The notes below the pieces were generated by a model. That model ran no database searches. It was not told the DNA's origin and saw only the letters and a program-made list of their open reading frames with translations. From Sphingomonas sp. (GTDB taxonomy: Bacteria > Pseudomonadota > Alphaproteobacteria > Sphingomonadales > Sphingomonadaceae), in contig QFPK01000006.1 of the NCBI GenBank assembly GCA_003248865.1, forward strand, positions 110,827-174,826: DNA of 64,000 bases. The letters are read 5' to 3'. This document shows, in pieces, positions 42,519 to 51,067 of the stretch (position 1 is its first letter; each line of letters begins with the position of its first letter). Position numbers and translations under genes: made by a program.

Positions 42519-44456
42519 ATGGCAAAGCCATATGCAACAGAGATGGCGCGGCTTGCGGAGACGTTTGCCTGGGCTGACGAGGTGGACATCGGAGCCCTGC
42601 GACGCGCAGTGAGAACGGCCGGAGGAATGCCGCTTCGCGCGGTGGGATCTGGGGGATCCCTTACCGCGGCGCACGCGCTGGCGCAGCTGCACCAATATGT
42701 TACACGCCAACTCGGCGTAGTCGCGACCCCGCTTGATGTGACCGAGCCAAGCGCCGCGCCGCTCGCAAACTGGCTGCTGAGTGCCGGTGGTAGTAACGTC
42801 GACATTCTCGGCGCGGCGCGAAGGCTCGCAAGTCAAGAGCCGCGGCAATTGGCTATGGTCTGTGGTCGTTCGGATAGTCCCTTGGCCGATCTTGCACGCG
42901 CCCACCCGTTCGCTGATCTCCTGCTTTTTCCTCCACCCGCCGGCAAGGATGGCTTCCTCGCTACCAATTCCCTGCTTGGGTTCATAGCCGTGCTTGTTCG
43001 CGCCTATCTCCTTGAGCTCGACAGCGCTGAGGCGTGGGAAGCGGTACGTGTCAGCGTCGCGCCGTTGCTCGACCCAAAGTCGGGTCAAACGGTGAATTGG
43101 GCAGCGGCGACCGAGCCTTTGTGGTCGCGTGGCACGACCCTTGTCCTTCACGACATGGACAGCCGGATCGGTGCGGTCGATCTCGAATCCAAGTTCACTG
43201 AGGCTGCGGTGGGCAATCTGCAGATCGCGGATTTCCGCAATTTCGCGCATGGTCGGCACCATTGGCTCGCGAAGCGTGGCGATGATAGCGCCATCCTCGC
43301 ATTCTATTCACCGGCTAGCGCCGACCTTGCCGAGCGCACGCTCGCCCTGCTGCCGCAAGCCATACCCGTGGCACGGCTTGTACTGCCTGAATCGCCGATG
43401 GCGACAATGTTGGCGTCCCTCATCGCGGCGTTGCGGATCACGGGTTGGGCAGGGCGCGCGCGGGGCCTTGATCCGGGACGTCCAGGCGTTCCCGAATTTG
43501 GGCGCAAGCTCTATCATTTGCCCTTGCCACGCGTCCCGGCGCGACGCATCGCCAACCTGTCCCCCAGGTATGCCGCGGCGATTCATCGTAAGGCCGGCGT
43601 CTCCGCGGCGCGGCTGGCCGATGCGGGCGACCTGTCACGCTGGCAGAGGGCATTGGAAGCTTTCCGCGAGAGGCTGGTGGGGCCTGTCTTCCGGGCAATT
43701 GCGCTCGACTATGACGGGACACTGGTCGATACGCGGCATCGGTTCGATGCCGTGACACCTGAGATCAAGAGCCAATTGAATCGCCTTCTGAGCGCAGGCG
43801 TCAAGTTGGCAATTGCCACGGGGCGGGGCGCATCGGTGCGGCGCGACCTTCAGGCTGTACTGCCTAAATCATCATGGGAAAACGTGCTGATCGGCTATTA
43901 TAACGGCGCCGAAGTAGCAGCGCTGGGGGAAGACAATGCGCCGGATGGTAAAGACGAACCGTGCGACGAGCTTGCGGCACTGTCGCTAGCGCTACGCGAT
44001 CAGCCGGAATTGGCAGGTGCTGCGATACAATCGGATCGAAAATACCAGATCACATTGGAAGCCCGACAAGGACTATCGGAATCGCGGATGTGGGATCTGG
44101 CGCATGAAGTCCTGCTCACGCAGAGAATGCGGAACGTGATCGTTACGCGGTCGAGTCATTCGATCGATATCGTTCTCGGGCATGTGTCGAAGACCAATGT
44201 GCTGTCGGCGATCCGTAGTCAAATCGATGGTGGTGCCGTACTAGCGATGGGCGATCGCGGTCGGTGGCCGGGAAACGACTATGCGCTTCTGCGTGAGCCG
44301 TTCGCCTTGAGTGTAGACGAGATCAGTTTCGATCCCAGCACATGCTGGAACCTTGGTCAGCCAGGGCAGCGGGGCCTGCAAGTGACCCTCGAATATCTGG
44401 ACGCGCTTGAGTCGTGTGAAGGTGGTGTCCGCTTCAAGGCGGATGCGCTGCTATGA
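42519..44456 (+). CDS. Tandem SIS-domain / HAD phosphatase fusion protein
   Basis: A 645-aa fusion, first gene of a five-gene operon. Residues 1 to about 165 form a SIS fold with the sugar-phosphate loop AVGSGGSLTAAHAL (GSGGS 43-47). A second SIS lobe (about 195-340) carries ESKFTEAA ... FRNFAHGRHH, the Glu-Lys/HG pattern of sugar isomerases. The C-terminal HAD domain (about 390-610) has IALDYDGTLVDT (D397, D399), IATGRG (T434), the Lys of HVSKTN (K558) and MGDRGRWPGND (D579, D587). Such a protein could isomerise and dephosphorylate a sugar phosphate. RBS AGGGAG precedes it; the 250 bases upstream hold the operon promoter. It overlaps the next gene by 4 nt. Confidence 0.82.
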   Translation: MAKPYATEMARLAETFAWADEVDIGALRRAVRTAGGMPLRAVGSGGSLTAAHALAQLHQYVTRQLGVVATPLDVTEPSAAPLANWLLSAGGSNVDILGAARRLASQEPRQLAMVCGRSDSPLADLARAHPFADLLLFPPPAGKDGFLATNSLLGFIAVLVRAYLLELDSAEAWEAVRVSVAPLLDPKSGQTVNWAAATEPLWSRGTTLVLHDMDSRIGAVDLESKFTEAAVGNLQIADFRNFAHGRHHWLAKRGDDSAILAFYSPASADLAERTLALLPQAIPVARLVLPESPMATMLASLIAALRITGWAGRARGLDPGRPGVPEFGRKLYHLPLPRVPARRIANLSPRYAAAIHRKAGVSAARLADAGDLSRWQRALEAFRERLVGPVFRAIALDYDGTLVDTRHRFDAVTPEIKSQLNRLLSAGVKLAIATGRGASVRRDLQAVLPKSSWENVLIGYYNGAEVAALGEDNAPDGKDEPCDELAALSLALRDQPELAGAAIQSDRKYQITLEARQGLSESRMWDLAHEVLLTQRMRNVIVTRSSHSIDIVLGHVSKTNVLSAIRSQIDGGAVLAMGDRGRWPGNDYALLREPFALSVDEISFDPSTCWNLGQPGQRGLQVTLEYLDALESCEGGVRFKADALL

Positions 44457-45592
44457 ACCAGGATCTCGGCCTCAAGATCCTTGCCGACATCATGCACTGG
44501 AGCGACGAGCGCGCCCGGGAGGAATATCGCTGGCTGCGGCTGATGGCGCGGCTGAAATATGACGGCTACCGGGATTTCCAGGCGGGCATGCGGTTTTTCG
44601 AGAGTCTCGCCACCTGGCTCCAGCAGTTCGATCGGACGGAACGCGAGACGGCGTATGCGTTCGTGCGCAGCAGGCTGGTCTATGTCGGCCCCATCGAAAT
44701 GCAGAAGCTCGTCGAGCAATTCTATCCAAAGACGATGCGGGAACGTCTGGTGTCGACGGTCGCGGCGCAGCGTGGCATTCCCGCCTTTCGGGTGCTCGGG
44801 GATGACGCGGCGCGTAGCGACGTGGATCGCTTGCGCCGCCAAACCCTCGTAATGGGGTTGAGCGACGGTGCGCGGATCGACGGCGTTCGACATAGTAATG
44901 TCGGTCTGCTCACCAATGAGCAGTTGGTGCTTGCAACGCAGCTGGATAAGGAAAAATGGGAAGACCTTCTCGGCAACCTGCGCGAGGATCTGCAGGACAA
45001 GCAGGCGCTGTTTCGGCTGGTCTATCTGGTCGACGATTTTGCGGGGACGGGTACGTCGTTCTTCCGCTACAACAAAAAGAAGCAGAGGTGGTCGGGGAAG
45101 CTCTGGCGCTTCAAGGAATCAATCGAAGGTGCGCGCCAAGTGCTCGGGAGCGACCCGTTCGATCCGAATTGGGAGCTTTGCGTGCATCACTACATTGCCT
45201 CATCGACCGCAGCGCAGGCAATCGGCGAGCGTCAGGAGCTCGCAAAGGAAGCGCTCGCAGGTGACTGCTGGGCTAAGGCGGTCCATATTTCGTTCGGCAC
45301 GGTCCTCCCAACCAACCTGCCGCTGGGCATTATCGAGGGGCGTGACGATGCGTTCATCAAGCTGACCCAAACGTACTACGATCCGATCATTCGCACAAAG
45401 CACACGGATGTCGGCGGTGTCGTACATCTCGGCCTTGGCTATGGCGGCTGCGCGCTCCCGTTAGTGCTCGATCACAATACCCCGAACAATGCGGTCGCAT
45501 TGCTCTGGGCGGAGACTGCGGGCGGCGACCGTGACGGTGTGGTGGCTCCGGCGATGCGCCCGCTTTTCCGCCGGCGGCAACGGCATATCTGA
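44453..45592 (+). CDS. Phosphoribosyltransferase-like protein
   Basis: A 379-aa protein. The key motif is LVYLVDDFAGTGTSF (DD at 194-195, G198-T201), the PRPP-binding signature of type I phosphoribosyltransferases. A conserved C-terminal block has VVHLGLGYGGCALPLVLDHN (about 323-342), PNNAVALLWAET and PAMRPLFRRRQRH, which is not found in purine salvage enzymes. It resembles the PRTase-like proteins I recall from comparative studies of prokaryotic conflict systems, but the match is from memory. It overlaps the SIS-HAD gene by 4 nt and precedes the ATPase by 9 bases. Confidence 0.72.
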   Translation: MNQDLGLKILADIMHWSDERAREEYRWLRLMARLKYDGYRDFQAGMRFFESLATWLQQFDRTERETAYAFVRSRLVYVGPIEMQKLVEQFYPKTMRERLVSTVAAQRGIPAFRVLGDDAARSDVDRLRRQTLVMGLSDGARIDGVRHSNVGLLTNEQLVLATQLDKEKWEDLLGNLREDLQDKQALFRLVYLVDDFAGTGTSFFRYNKKKQRWSGKLWRFKESIEGARQVLGSDPFDPNWELCVHHYIASSTAAQAIGERQELAKEALAGDCWAKAVHISFGTVLPTNLPLGIIEGRDDAFIKLTQTYYDPIIRTKHTDVGGVVHLGLGYGGCALPLVLDHNTPNNAVALLWAETAGGDRDGVVAPAMRPLFRRRQRHI

Positions 45593-45601
45593 GCGGCGGC
45601 T

Positions 45602-47512
45602 ATGCTTAATCCCTTCGAGAAGCGCGCCACCGAATATCTTCGTGAAGACGAAGCCTTTTTGGCCGTCGTAACGCCCGAACCGCTGTCGACGTTCTTCGAG
45701 AAGCCGGCAAAGGATGGACGACTCTATGATCGCCTGGCGATGGTGATTGGCACCCCAGGCAGTGGCAAGACGACCTTAGCCCGGCTGTTCCAGTATGCGA
45801 CGCTGCGCACGCTACTGCGCAATCGCGGCCTCAACACCTACAAGCCGTTGATCGACACACTGACGGCGTGCGGCGCACTGGCCGATGAGCAGCCAGTGCT
45901 GCTGGGCGGCAGGCTTCCACTCGAGGCGGAATACCGCGAGTTCTGGGAGTTTCCCTATCCCGACGAGCTCAAGGCAGGGTTGATGATCGCCCTCCTGCAG
46001 GCACGCACGATCCTGACTTGGCTGCGCAATCTTCAGACGGCAGGTGTCGCACTGGATCAGGTCGAGATCATTCCGCGCGCTAACGCGGATGCGGCGTTGA
46101 GCGCGATCGGGGGAACAGCCGGGCCCGATCTGCTCAAGCGCGCGCGTGAAGTCGAATTCGCGATCTATCGGATTTCGGCGGCGCTCATGCCGCCGGACGT
46201 CAAGGATATCGATGACCAAGCGGCGGCGGCCTATCGTCCGTTCGACGTCATCGAATCCTTCCGCATTGTCGATGGCGAGGATGTGTTGACGCTCCGCCCG
46301 TTGATCATCTTCGACGATGCGCATAGCCTCCATCCGGCTCAATTGGCGGCCCTACAACGCTGGCTCGCGCGGCGGGAACTCAAAGTGTCACGCTGGATAC
46401 TGACTCGGCTCGACGCGCTCACGCCCGCCGATGTCCTACTGGATACCGAACCGCAGGATGGGGAAGAGCCAGGGCTCAAGCGTGCCCGGGAAATCACCGA
46501 TATCTGGATGCAAAGCACTGATGACCGGCTCGGGCAGCGGCGAGCGTTCCGGAAGATGGCGCGGGATATGGCTGGCCGCTATTTGAGTCAGATGGAGGTG
46601 TTCAATCGCCGCCGGCTAAACAATCTCGGCGATCTTTTGTCGACCACGCCCGAGATCATCGCGCAGAGTAAGCGGGAAAGGTTGGCGGAGCATGTCGATG
46701 TGCTCCAGCGTCGTCATAATATCTCCGCGGATCGTCGCAGCGCGCTTGAGCAGGACGTCGCAAGCTATCTGGCCGGCACTGACGAGGCTGGCGAGGACAT
46801 GCAGATGGCAATGCTGTCGGTGCTATTTGAGCGCTATGCTAAACGGATTCCCCAGCGGAGCCTGTTCGATCAACCGGAGGAGGATGTCGAGCCGAACCGA
46901 CCGCTGACGGTCGATGCTTCAATCGCGGAAGGTGCCCGCATTCATCTCCTCCATCGCTATGATCGGCCTTATTATTTCGGGATCGATGCACTCTGCGATG
47001 CCAGTTCTGAGAATGCCGAGCAGTTCCTACAACTGGCTGCTCGCCTGGTCTCCCAGTCGGAAACCCAGCTGATACGCGCCAAGGCACCGACGCTGCGCAG
47101 TGGCATGCAGCACAAGCTGCTGCGCGAACGCGCCAGTGAGATGGTAAGGGAATGGGACTTCCCACAGCAACAATTGGTCAAGCGTCTGTCGGATGGGATT
47201 GCTCGGGAATGCGTTGCCAAGAGCCTTGAAGGCAATGCGTCGTTAGGGGGCGGGGCGACCGCCTTCGGAATTCCGCAAGACGAATTCGACGCGATCCCGG
47301 CGAGCCATCCAGATCTCGCCCGCGCGTTGCAGTTCGGCGTGGCCTACAACGCCTTCGTGCTTGTGCCGGACCATGGCACGAAGAAGCGCAAATGGTGTCT
47401 CATCGAGCTGGGCGGCGTGTTGCTGCTGCATCATGGTCTGACCCTCAAACGTGGCGGATTTCTAGAGCGGCGCGCGGACGATCTGGTTCGGCTGCTGGAT
47501 GAGGCCCACTGA
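45602..47512 (+). CDS. AAA-type ATPase, ORC/CDC6-like
   Basis: A 636-aa P-loop ATPase. It has Walker A VIGTPGSGKTTLA (G50-T58), Walker B LRPLIIFDDAHSLHPAQL (about 231-248) and a sensor-like SRWILTRLDAL (about 263-273), giving an AAA/STAND-like core in the first 280 residues. The remainder is mostly helical, with LSVLFERYAKRIPQRS and SGMQHKLLRERASEMVREW, and has no recognised domain. The pattern is like ORC/CDC6-type regulators in conflict systems. It may sense a trigger or gate the partner enzymes. Its stop overlaps the next start. Confidence 0.75.
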   Translation: MLNPFEKRATEYLREDEAFLAVVTPEPLSTFFEKPAKDGRLYDRLAMVIGTPGSGKTTLARLFQYATLRTLLRNRGLNTYKPLIDTLTACGALADEQPVLLGGRLPLEAEYREFWEFPYPDELKAGLMIALLQARTILTWLRNLQTAGVALDQVEIIPRANADAALSAIGGTAGPDLLKRAREVEFAIYRISAALMPPDVKDIDDQAAAAYRPFDVIESFRIVDGEDVLTLRPLIIFDDAHSLHPAQLAALQRWLARRELKVSRWILTRLDALTPADVLLDTEPQDGEEPGLKRAREITDIWMQSTDDRLGQRRAFRKMARDMAGRYLSQMEVFNRRRLNNLGDLLSTTPEIIAQSKRERLAEHVDVLQRRHNISADRRSALEQDVASYLAGTDEAGEDMQMAMLSVLFERYAKRIPQRSLFDQPEEDVEPNRPLTVDASIAEGARIHLLHRYDRPYYFGIDALCDASSENAEQFLQLAARLVSQSETQLIRAKAPTLRSGMQHKLLRERASEMVREWDFPQQQLVKRLSDGIARECVAKSLEGNASLGGGATAFGIPQDEFDAIPASHPDLARALQFGVAYNAFVLVPDHGTKKRKWCLIELGGVLLLHHGLTLKRGGFLERRADDLVRLLDEAH

Positions 47513-48612
47513 TGGCTGGCCGATGGGATCCCTGTGTCTCGCATCGCGGCGCCGAGATTGACGGCTTTGTGGACGCCTATTTCGCGCGCCCCGAACGGCG
47601 CATCCTGTTGGTGGGTGGGGCCGGCTTTGATCCCCGTTCTACGGCCGTAGCGCGGCGGCTCGCCAAAACGGAAGGCCAAATCCGGGGGTTGTTCCTCCAG
47701 GAAGAGCGCCCGAAGCCAACGCAGACACTGATCGACCGCGCGACCGCGAATGGTGATGTGTTGCGGGCGGCGATCCCGGCCCATGAGATGGCATCGGTGA
47801 ACATCTTCGGGAGCGATGGCGCAGTGGTGGGCGGTCGGAATGCGGTCGGGTTGATCGGACGGCAGGATTTCGCCGAAACGACCGACGTTGTGATCGATAT
47901 CAGCGCACTTTCGGTCGGCACGGCATTCCCGATCATCCGCTATCTGGTCGAACGCTCGGTGCGGGCACCGACCGAGTTCAATCTTCACCTGTTCGTAACT
48001 CATGATCCGGCCCTCGACGTCGCGATCACGTCGGTATCAAGCGATGCGCCAGGCTTCGTGCATGGCTTTCGGGGCGGATCCACCCTAGACGGCTCCGCTG
48101 GCGCGGCGAAGTTGTGGCTGCCGCAACTCGCATCAGGGCGGGCGGGCGCGCTTGGGCGGCTGCATTCCTTTGTCGACCCGCATGACACGTGTCCGATCCT
48201 GCCGTTTCCGGCGATCGACCCGCGGGGGGGCGACCGTCTGGCGGAGGAGTTTCTGATCGAGTTCGAGAGCGGATGGTCGGTCGATACGCGCAACATTGTC
48301 TATGCGGACGAGTCGGATCCGCTCGATCTCTATCGAACGATCCTACGTCTTGATGACCTGCGAAAGCCGGTGTTCGCAGAGGTTGGGGGATCGTTGCTGA
48401 TCCTTTCGCCGCTCGGAAGCAAGGTCATGGCGCTTGGTGCCTTGATGGCCGCGCTCGAGCGTGATTTGCCTGTCGCCTATCTGGAGGCGATCGGCTACGA
48501 GCTGGAGGGACCGGCCTCCGAGGAGGCGGCCGAGATGATTCATATTTGGTTGGAAGGGGAAGTCTATCCGGAGCCTCGACCGGCGCTTCACAATGAGGGG
48601 GTAGCGGCGTGA
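47512..48612 (+). CDS. Operon protein of unknown family
   Basis: A 366-aa protein that I do not recognise. It opens MAGRWDPCVSHRGAEID, then RRILLVGGAGFDPRSTAVARR, a glycine-rich turn after a beta strand that suggests a Rossmann-like nucleotide site (about 29-48). TTDVVIDISALSVGTAFPII (about 125-145) looks like another buried strand. There is no signal peptide or membrane helix. ATG at 47512 shares a base with the ATPase stop, and its own stop overlaps the kinase GTG, so it belongs to the operon and probably works in the same complex or pathway. Confidence 0.65.
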   Translation: MAGRWDPCVSHRGAEIDGFVDAYFARPERRILLVGGAGFDPRSTAVARRLAKTEGQIRGLFLQEERPKPTQTLIDRATANGDVLRAAIPAHEMASVNIFGSDGAVVGGRNAVGLIGRQDFAETTDVVIDISALSVGTAFPIIRYLVERSVRAPTEFNLHLFVTHDPALDVAITSVSSDAPGFVHGFRGGSTLDGSAGAAKLWLPQLASGRAGALGRLHSFVDPHDTCPILPFPAIDPRGGDRLAEEFLIEFESGWSVDTRNIVYADESDPLDLYRTILRLDDLRKPVFAEVGGSLLILSPLGSKVMALGALMAALERDLPVAYLEAIGYELEGPASEEAAEMIHIWLEGEVYPEPRPALHNEGVAA

Positions 48613-49721
48613 ACACTGCTGAAAGCAACAAGCCGCGCGCATTTGGGACCGGCCTGATCGCACTTGATCTGGTGATGAGCGCGAATCCTGACCTGCCAGT
48701 CCAAGCCTGGGCGGGCGGGACCTGTGGGAACGTCTTGTCGATCCTCGCCTATCTGGGGTGGGAGAGCTACCCGATTGCTCGCATGAACGGCGACCCTGCC
48801 TCGGAACGGGTCAGGGCCGACATGAGCCGCTGGGGCGTGAAGTTGGATTTTGCCGGTTGTGAGCCGACCAGCCATACGCCCATCATCATCCAGGAGATTC
48901 GTCGCGGTCGCGACGGATTGCCAACGCACCGTTTTTCTTGGGCTTGTCCGCAGTGCGGGCAATGGCTGCCGAGCTTCAAGCCGGTGACACGCCAGGCCGT
49001 CGACGCAGTCGGCGACGAACTCAATGGCGCGCAAGTCTTCTTCTTAGATCGGCTATCGCGCGCGGCACTGACCTTGGCAGCGCGAGCGGCAGACACGGGC
49101 GCGATCGTAATGTTCGAGCCGTCGGGCAAATCCGATCCCAAGCTCTTTGCAGAGGCGTTGCAGCTCGCCCACATCGTCAAATATGCCGATCAGCGCCTGA
49201 GCGAAGCGGGCGGCGCGATGGCAGCCAACAGTTCCACGGTGCTCGAAGTCCAGACCATGGGCACCGAGGGGCTGCGTTTCCGTCATCGGCTGGCAGTTCA
49301 GCCGTCCGATTGGGCGCATCTACCGGCGGTTAGTGCGCCGCAGTTTTTGGACAGCTGCGGGTCTGGCGATTGGTGTTCGGCGGGACTGTTGTCGAAGATC
49401 GCTCGCACGGGCGTGTCGGGATTGCGGACCGCAAGTGCCGATAATTTGCGGGGCGCTCTGCGCTTTGGCCAAGCGCTCGCAGCGTGGAATTGTGCGTTCG
49501 AAGGTGCGCGGGGCGGCATGTATGCAGTCGACCGCGACCGCTTCGACGATCTGATCGGGCAGATTCTCGACGGAAGTCTAGGAGGTCCAATTCCGGGGCC
49601 GAAGGCCGCGCTTGACGAAATTGTTAGCTGTCCTGCTTGCACGCCAGTGAATCGTGGTCGTCCTAAACGGACTCTTAGCTTGCCACAGTCTAGAAAAGGG
49701 GGCCGTCGCAACGCGGCTTAG
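48609..49721 (+). CDS. PfkB-family carbohydrate or nucleoside kinase
   Basis: A 370-aa ribokinase-like protein. The N-terminal sugar site is WAGGTCGNVLSILAYLGW (about 34-51); the ATP-site signature is FLDSCGSGDWCSAGL (about 246-260), with catalytic base D254. Two CxxC pairs, CPQC (113-116) and CPAC (341-344), are unusual for PfkB enzymes and could bind zinc. The tail (about 345-370) is basic. GTG start overlapping the previous gene. It would phosphorylate a sugar or nucleoside that the other operon enzymes make or use; the substrate is unknown. Confidence 0.8.
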   Translation: MNTAESNKPRAFGTGLIALDLVMSANPDLPVQAWAGGTCGNVLSILAYLGWESYPIARMNGDPASERVRADMSRWGVKLDFAGCEPTSHTPIIIQEIRRGRDGLPTHRFSWACPQCGQWLPSFKPVTRQAVDAVGDELNGAQVFFLDRLSRAALTLAARAADTGAIVMFEPSGKSDPKLFAEALQLAHIVKYADQRLSEAGGAMAANSSTVLEVQTMGTEGLRFRHRLAVQPSDWAHLPAVSAPQFLDSCGSGDWCSAGLLSKIARTGVSGLRTASADNLRGALRFGQALAAWNCAFEGARGGMYAVDRDRFDDLIGQILDGSLGGPIPGPKAALDEIVSCPACTPVNRGRPKRTLSLPQSRKGGRRNAA

Positions 49722-49831
49722 CGGCCTCGCATAGATATCAGATATGCAGTCTTGTGTAAGACGGGCGCAGTTTTCCCAAGTCCGAACCCGATCCGCGTCA
49801 TGCCGCCTATGGGTTGTCGGCCTGGATCGCG

Positions 49832-49880
49832 CCTCATTTTGACGGGTGACCGAGCGGGCGTTACCGACAGCCAAATGAGG
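49832..49880. repeat. Inverted repeat between convergent genes
   Basis: CCTCATTT (49832-49839) pairs with AAATGAGG (49873-49880) around a 33-base loop. It lies in the 190-base gap between the convergent kinase gene and the nuclease-like gene and could be a shared terminator. Nothing else was seen in the gap. Confidence 0.4.
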
Positions 49881-49913
49881 TGTGGCAGAAGGCGGCGGTA
49901 GTTGGAATTGTTG

Positions 49914-50789
49914 CTATTCATTTTCCACGGCGAGGATTAGCTGAATCCCAAGCGCCCAAAGCTCGACTCCTACAGCGGCTGCGATCGCCTGCTCGCGGGT
50001 TTTCGCTCGGCCAAGAAGTCTCTCTAGCCGCCTTGTTCGCTGAGTTTGGGCAAGTTCGCCGGTTGCACGGTATGCAATAGCCGGCCCCCGTTCCGAAGGT
50101 CCGCGTTCCTGCGCTTCCGATACTCGGCGCACCGATGAGCGATCTCCCAATCCTTCAAACACACGTTCAAGCAACTCGCCTACTTGCTGCTTGCGTTCTC
50201 GGACTATGTTAGAAACTGCTGCAATTGCCTCGTCGGCATCGACGTTGGAGATCCGCATCGGCTTTGAGCACACATGTACACGGTATCGGTCGTACACGAT
50301 GCGATGCGGGCCATCTGGATCGCCTTTATTCACTAGAGCCGTCCGGACTTCTGACGGCCGGATCAACAGTGAGTTGTCGAGCACTTGCCTTCGGTCGAAC
50401 AGTTCTGCGTAATGGGGCCAGTCTGAAAAGCGCGGTGCAACATAGTAAGTCTCTGCGCCGTCCTGTTCGGCTTTCAGGAGCGTTTCGAATTGCCCATCAG
50501 GCTCTGAGGTATCGATATTGAACCGCCAATACGGCCGATCGAGCAGAGGTGGTGGCTGCGTGAGGTCTGTCCGTCGAAAGGTCTTGAGGGAATGGCCGAG
50601 CTTGAATTGGAGCAGTAGCGCAGCGCCCGGACGATTGAAGCCTACGTCAAACCCAAGCTCGTTTTCCTGGATCAAGTTGGGAAGAAATGGGACAGCGCGA
50701 ATTCCAATGCCTTCCAACAGCCCTTCGGTTTCGCGCGTGACACCATAGCCGTAAGAATACTCGGAAAGTCGTTCGTGCAGGTCAATCAT
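49914..50789 (-). CDS. Unknown protein with possible PD-(D/E)XK nuclease core
   Basis: A 291-aa protein of unrecognised family. Residues 44-63 read ELGFDVGF ... LLLQFKLG, an acidic residue (D48) and QxK (61-63) on neighbouring strands, with Glu residues in TRETEG just upstream. This spacing suggests a restriction-endonuclease-like active site of the QxK type. The C-terminal half is helical and charged (RERKQQVGELLERVFEGL). It is convergent with the five-gene operon and lies inside the same accessory region. Confidence 0.6.
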   Translation of the reverse strand: MIDLHERLSEYSYGYGVTRETEGLLEGIGIRAVPFLPNLIQENELGFDVGFNRPGAALLLQFKLGHSLKTFRRTDLTQPPPLLDRPYWRFNIDTSEPDGQFETLLKAEQDGAETYYVAPRFSDWPHYAELFDRRQVLDNSLLIRPSEVRTALVNKGDPDGPHRIVYDRYRVHVCSKPMRISNVDADEAIAAVSNIVRERKQQVGELLERVFEGLGDRSSVRRVSEAQERGPSERGPAIAYRATGELAQTQRTRRLERLLGRAKTREQAIAAAVGVELWALGIQLILAVENE

Positions 50790-51067
50790 TATAGGTTTCT
50801 CTGCTGTAGGAGGACTACAGCCCTCTTCGCCTAAGTGGATGAACGAACGGCTGCTTTCAAGAAATGATTCTTGTCGCTCGAATGGCAGCTACGTCGGCGA
50901 AAGGTGGTCCGGATTTGGTCCGAAAATCGAGATTGAGAGTAAATTTCATCCGGCGATGATTCTCGCAGAATCGTAAAGCCGCCAGCACCATCTTCGCAAT
51001 CGCGGGCTCCACCCCGGGTGATGCCGTCCGCGCTTTCTTCCAGCACAGACGGGATCACCGGGGAATG
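50790..51067. other. Intergenic, probable right boundary of the accessory element
   Basis: About 280 bases without a convincing gene. The translated frames show only fragmentary, non-conserved sequence. No copy of the tRNA-Arg 3' end and no terminal inverted repeat could be found by eye, so the exact boundary of the element is undefined. Confidence 0.4.

Noticed and set aside
37016..51067. Direct repeat of the tRNA-Arg 3' end as right attachment site
   Set aside because: I looked for the GTTCGAATCGTGTCGGGTGC core in the right-hand gaps and did not find it.
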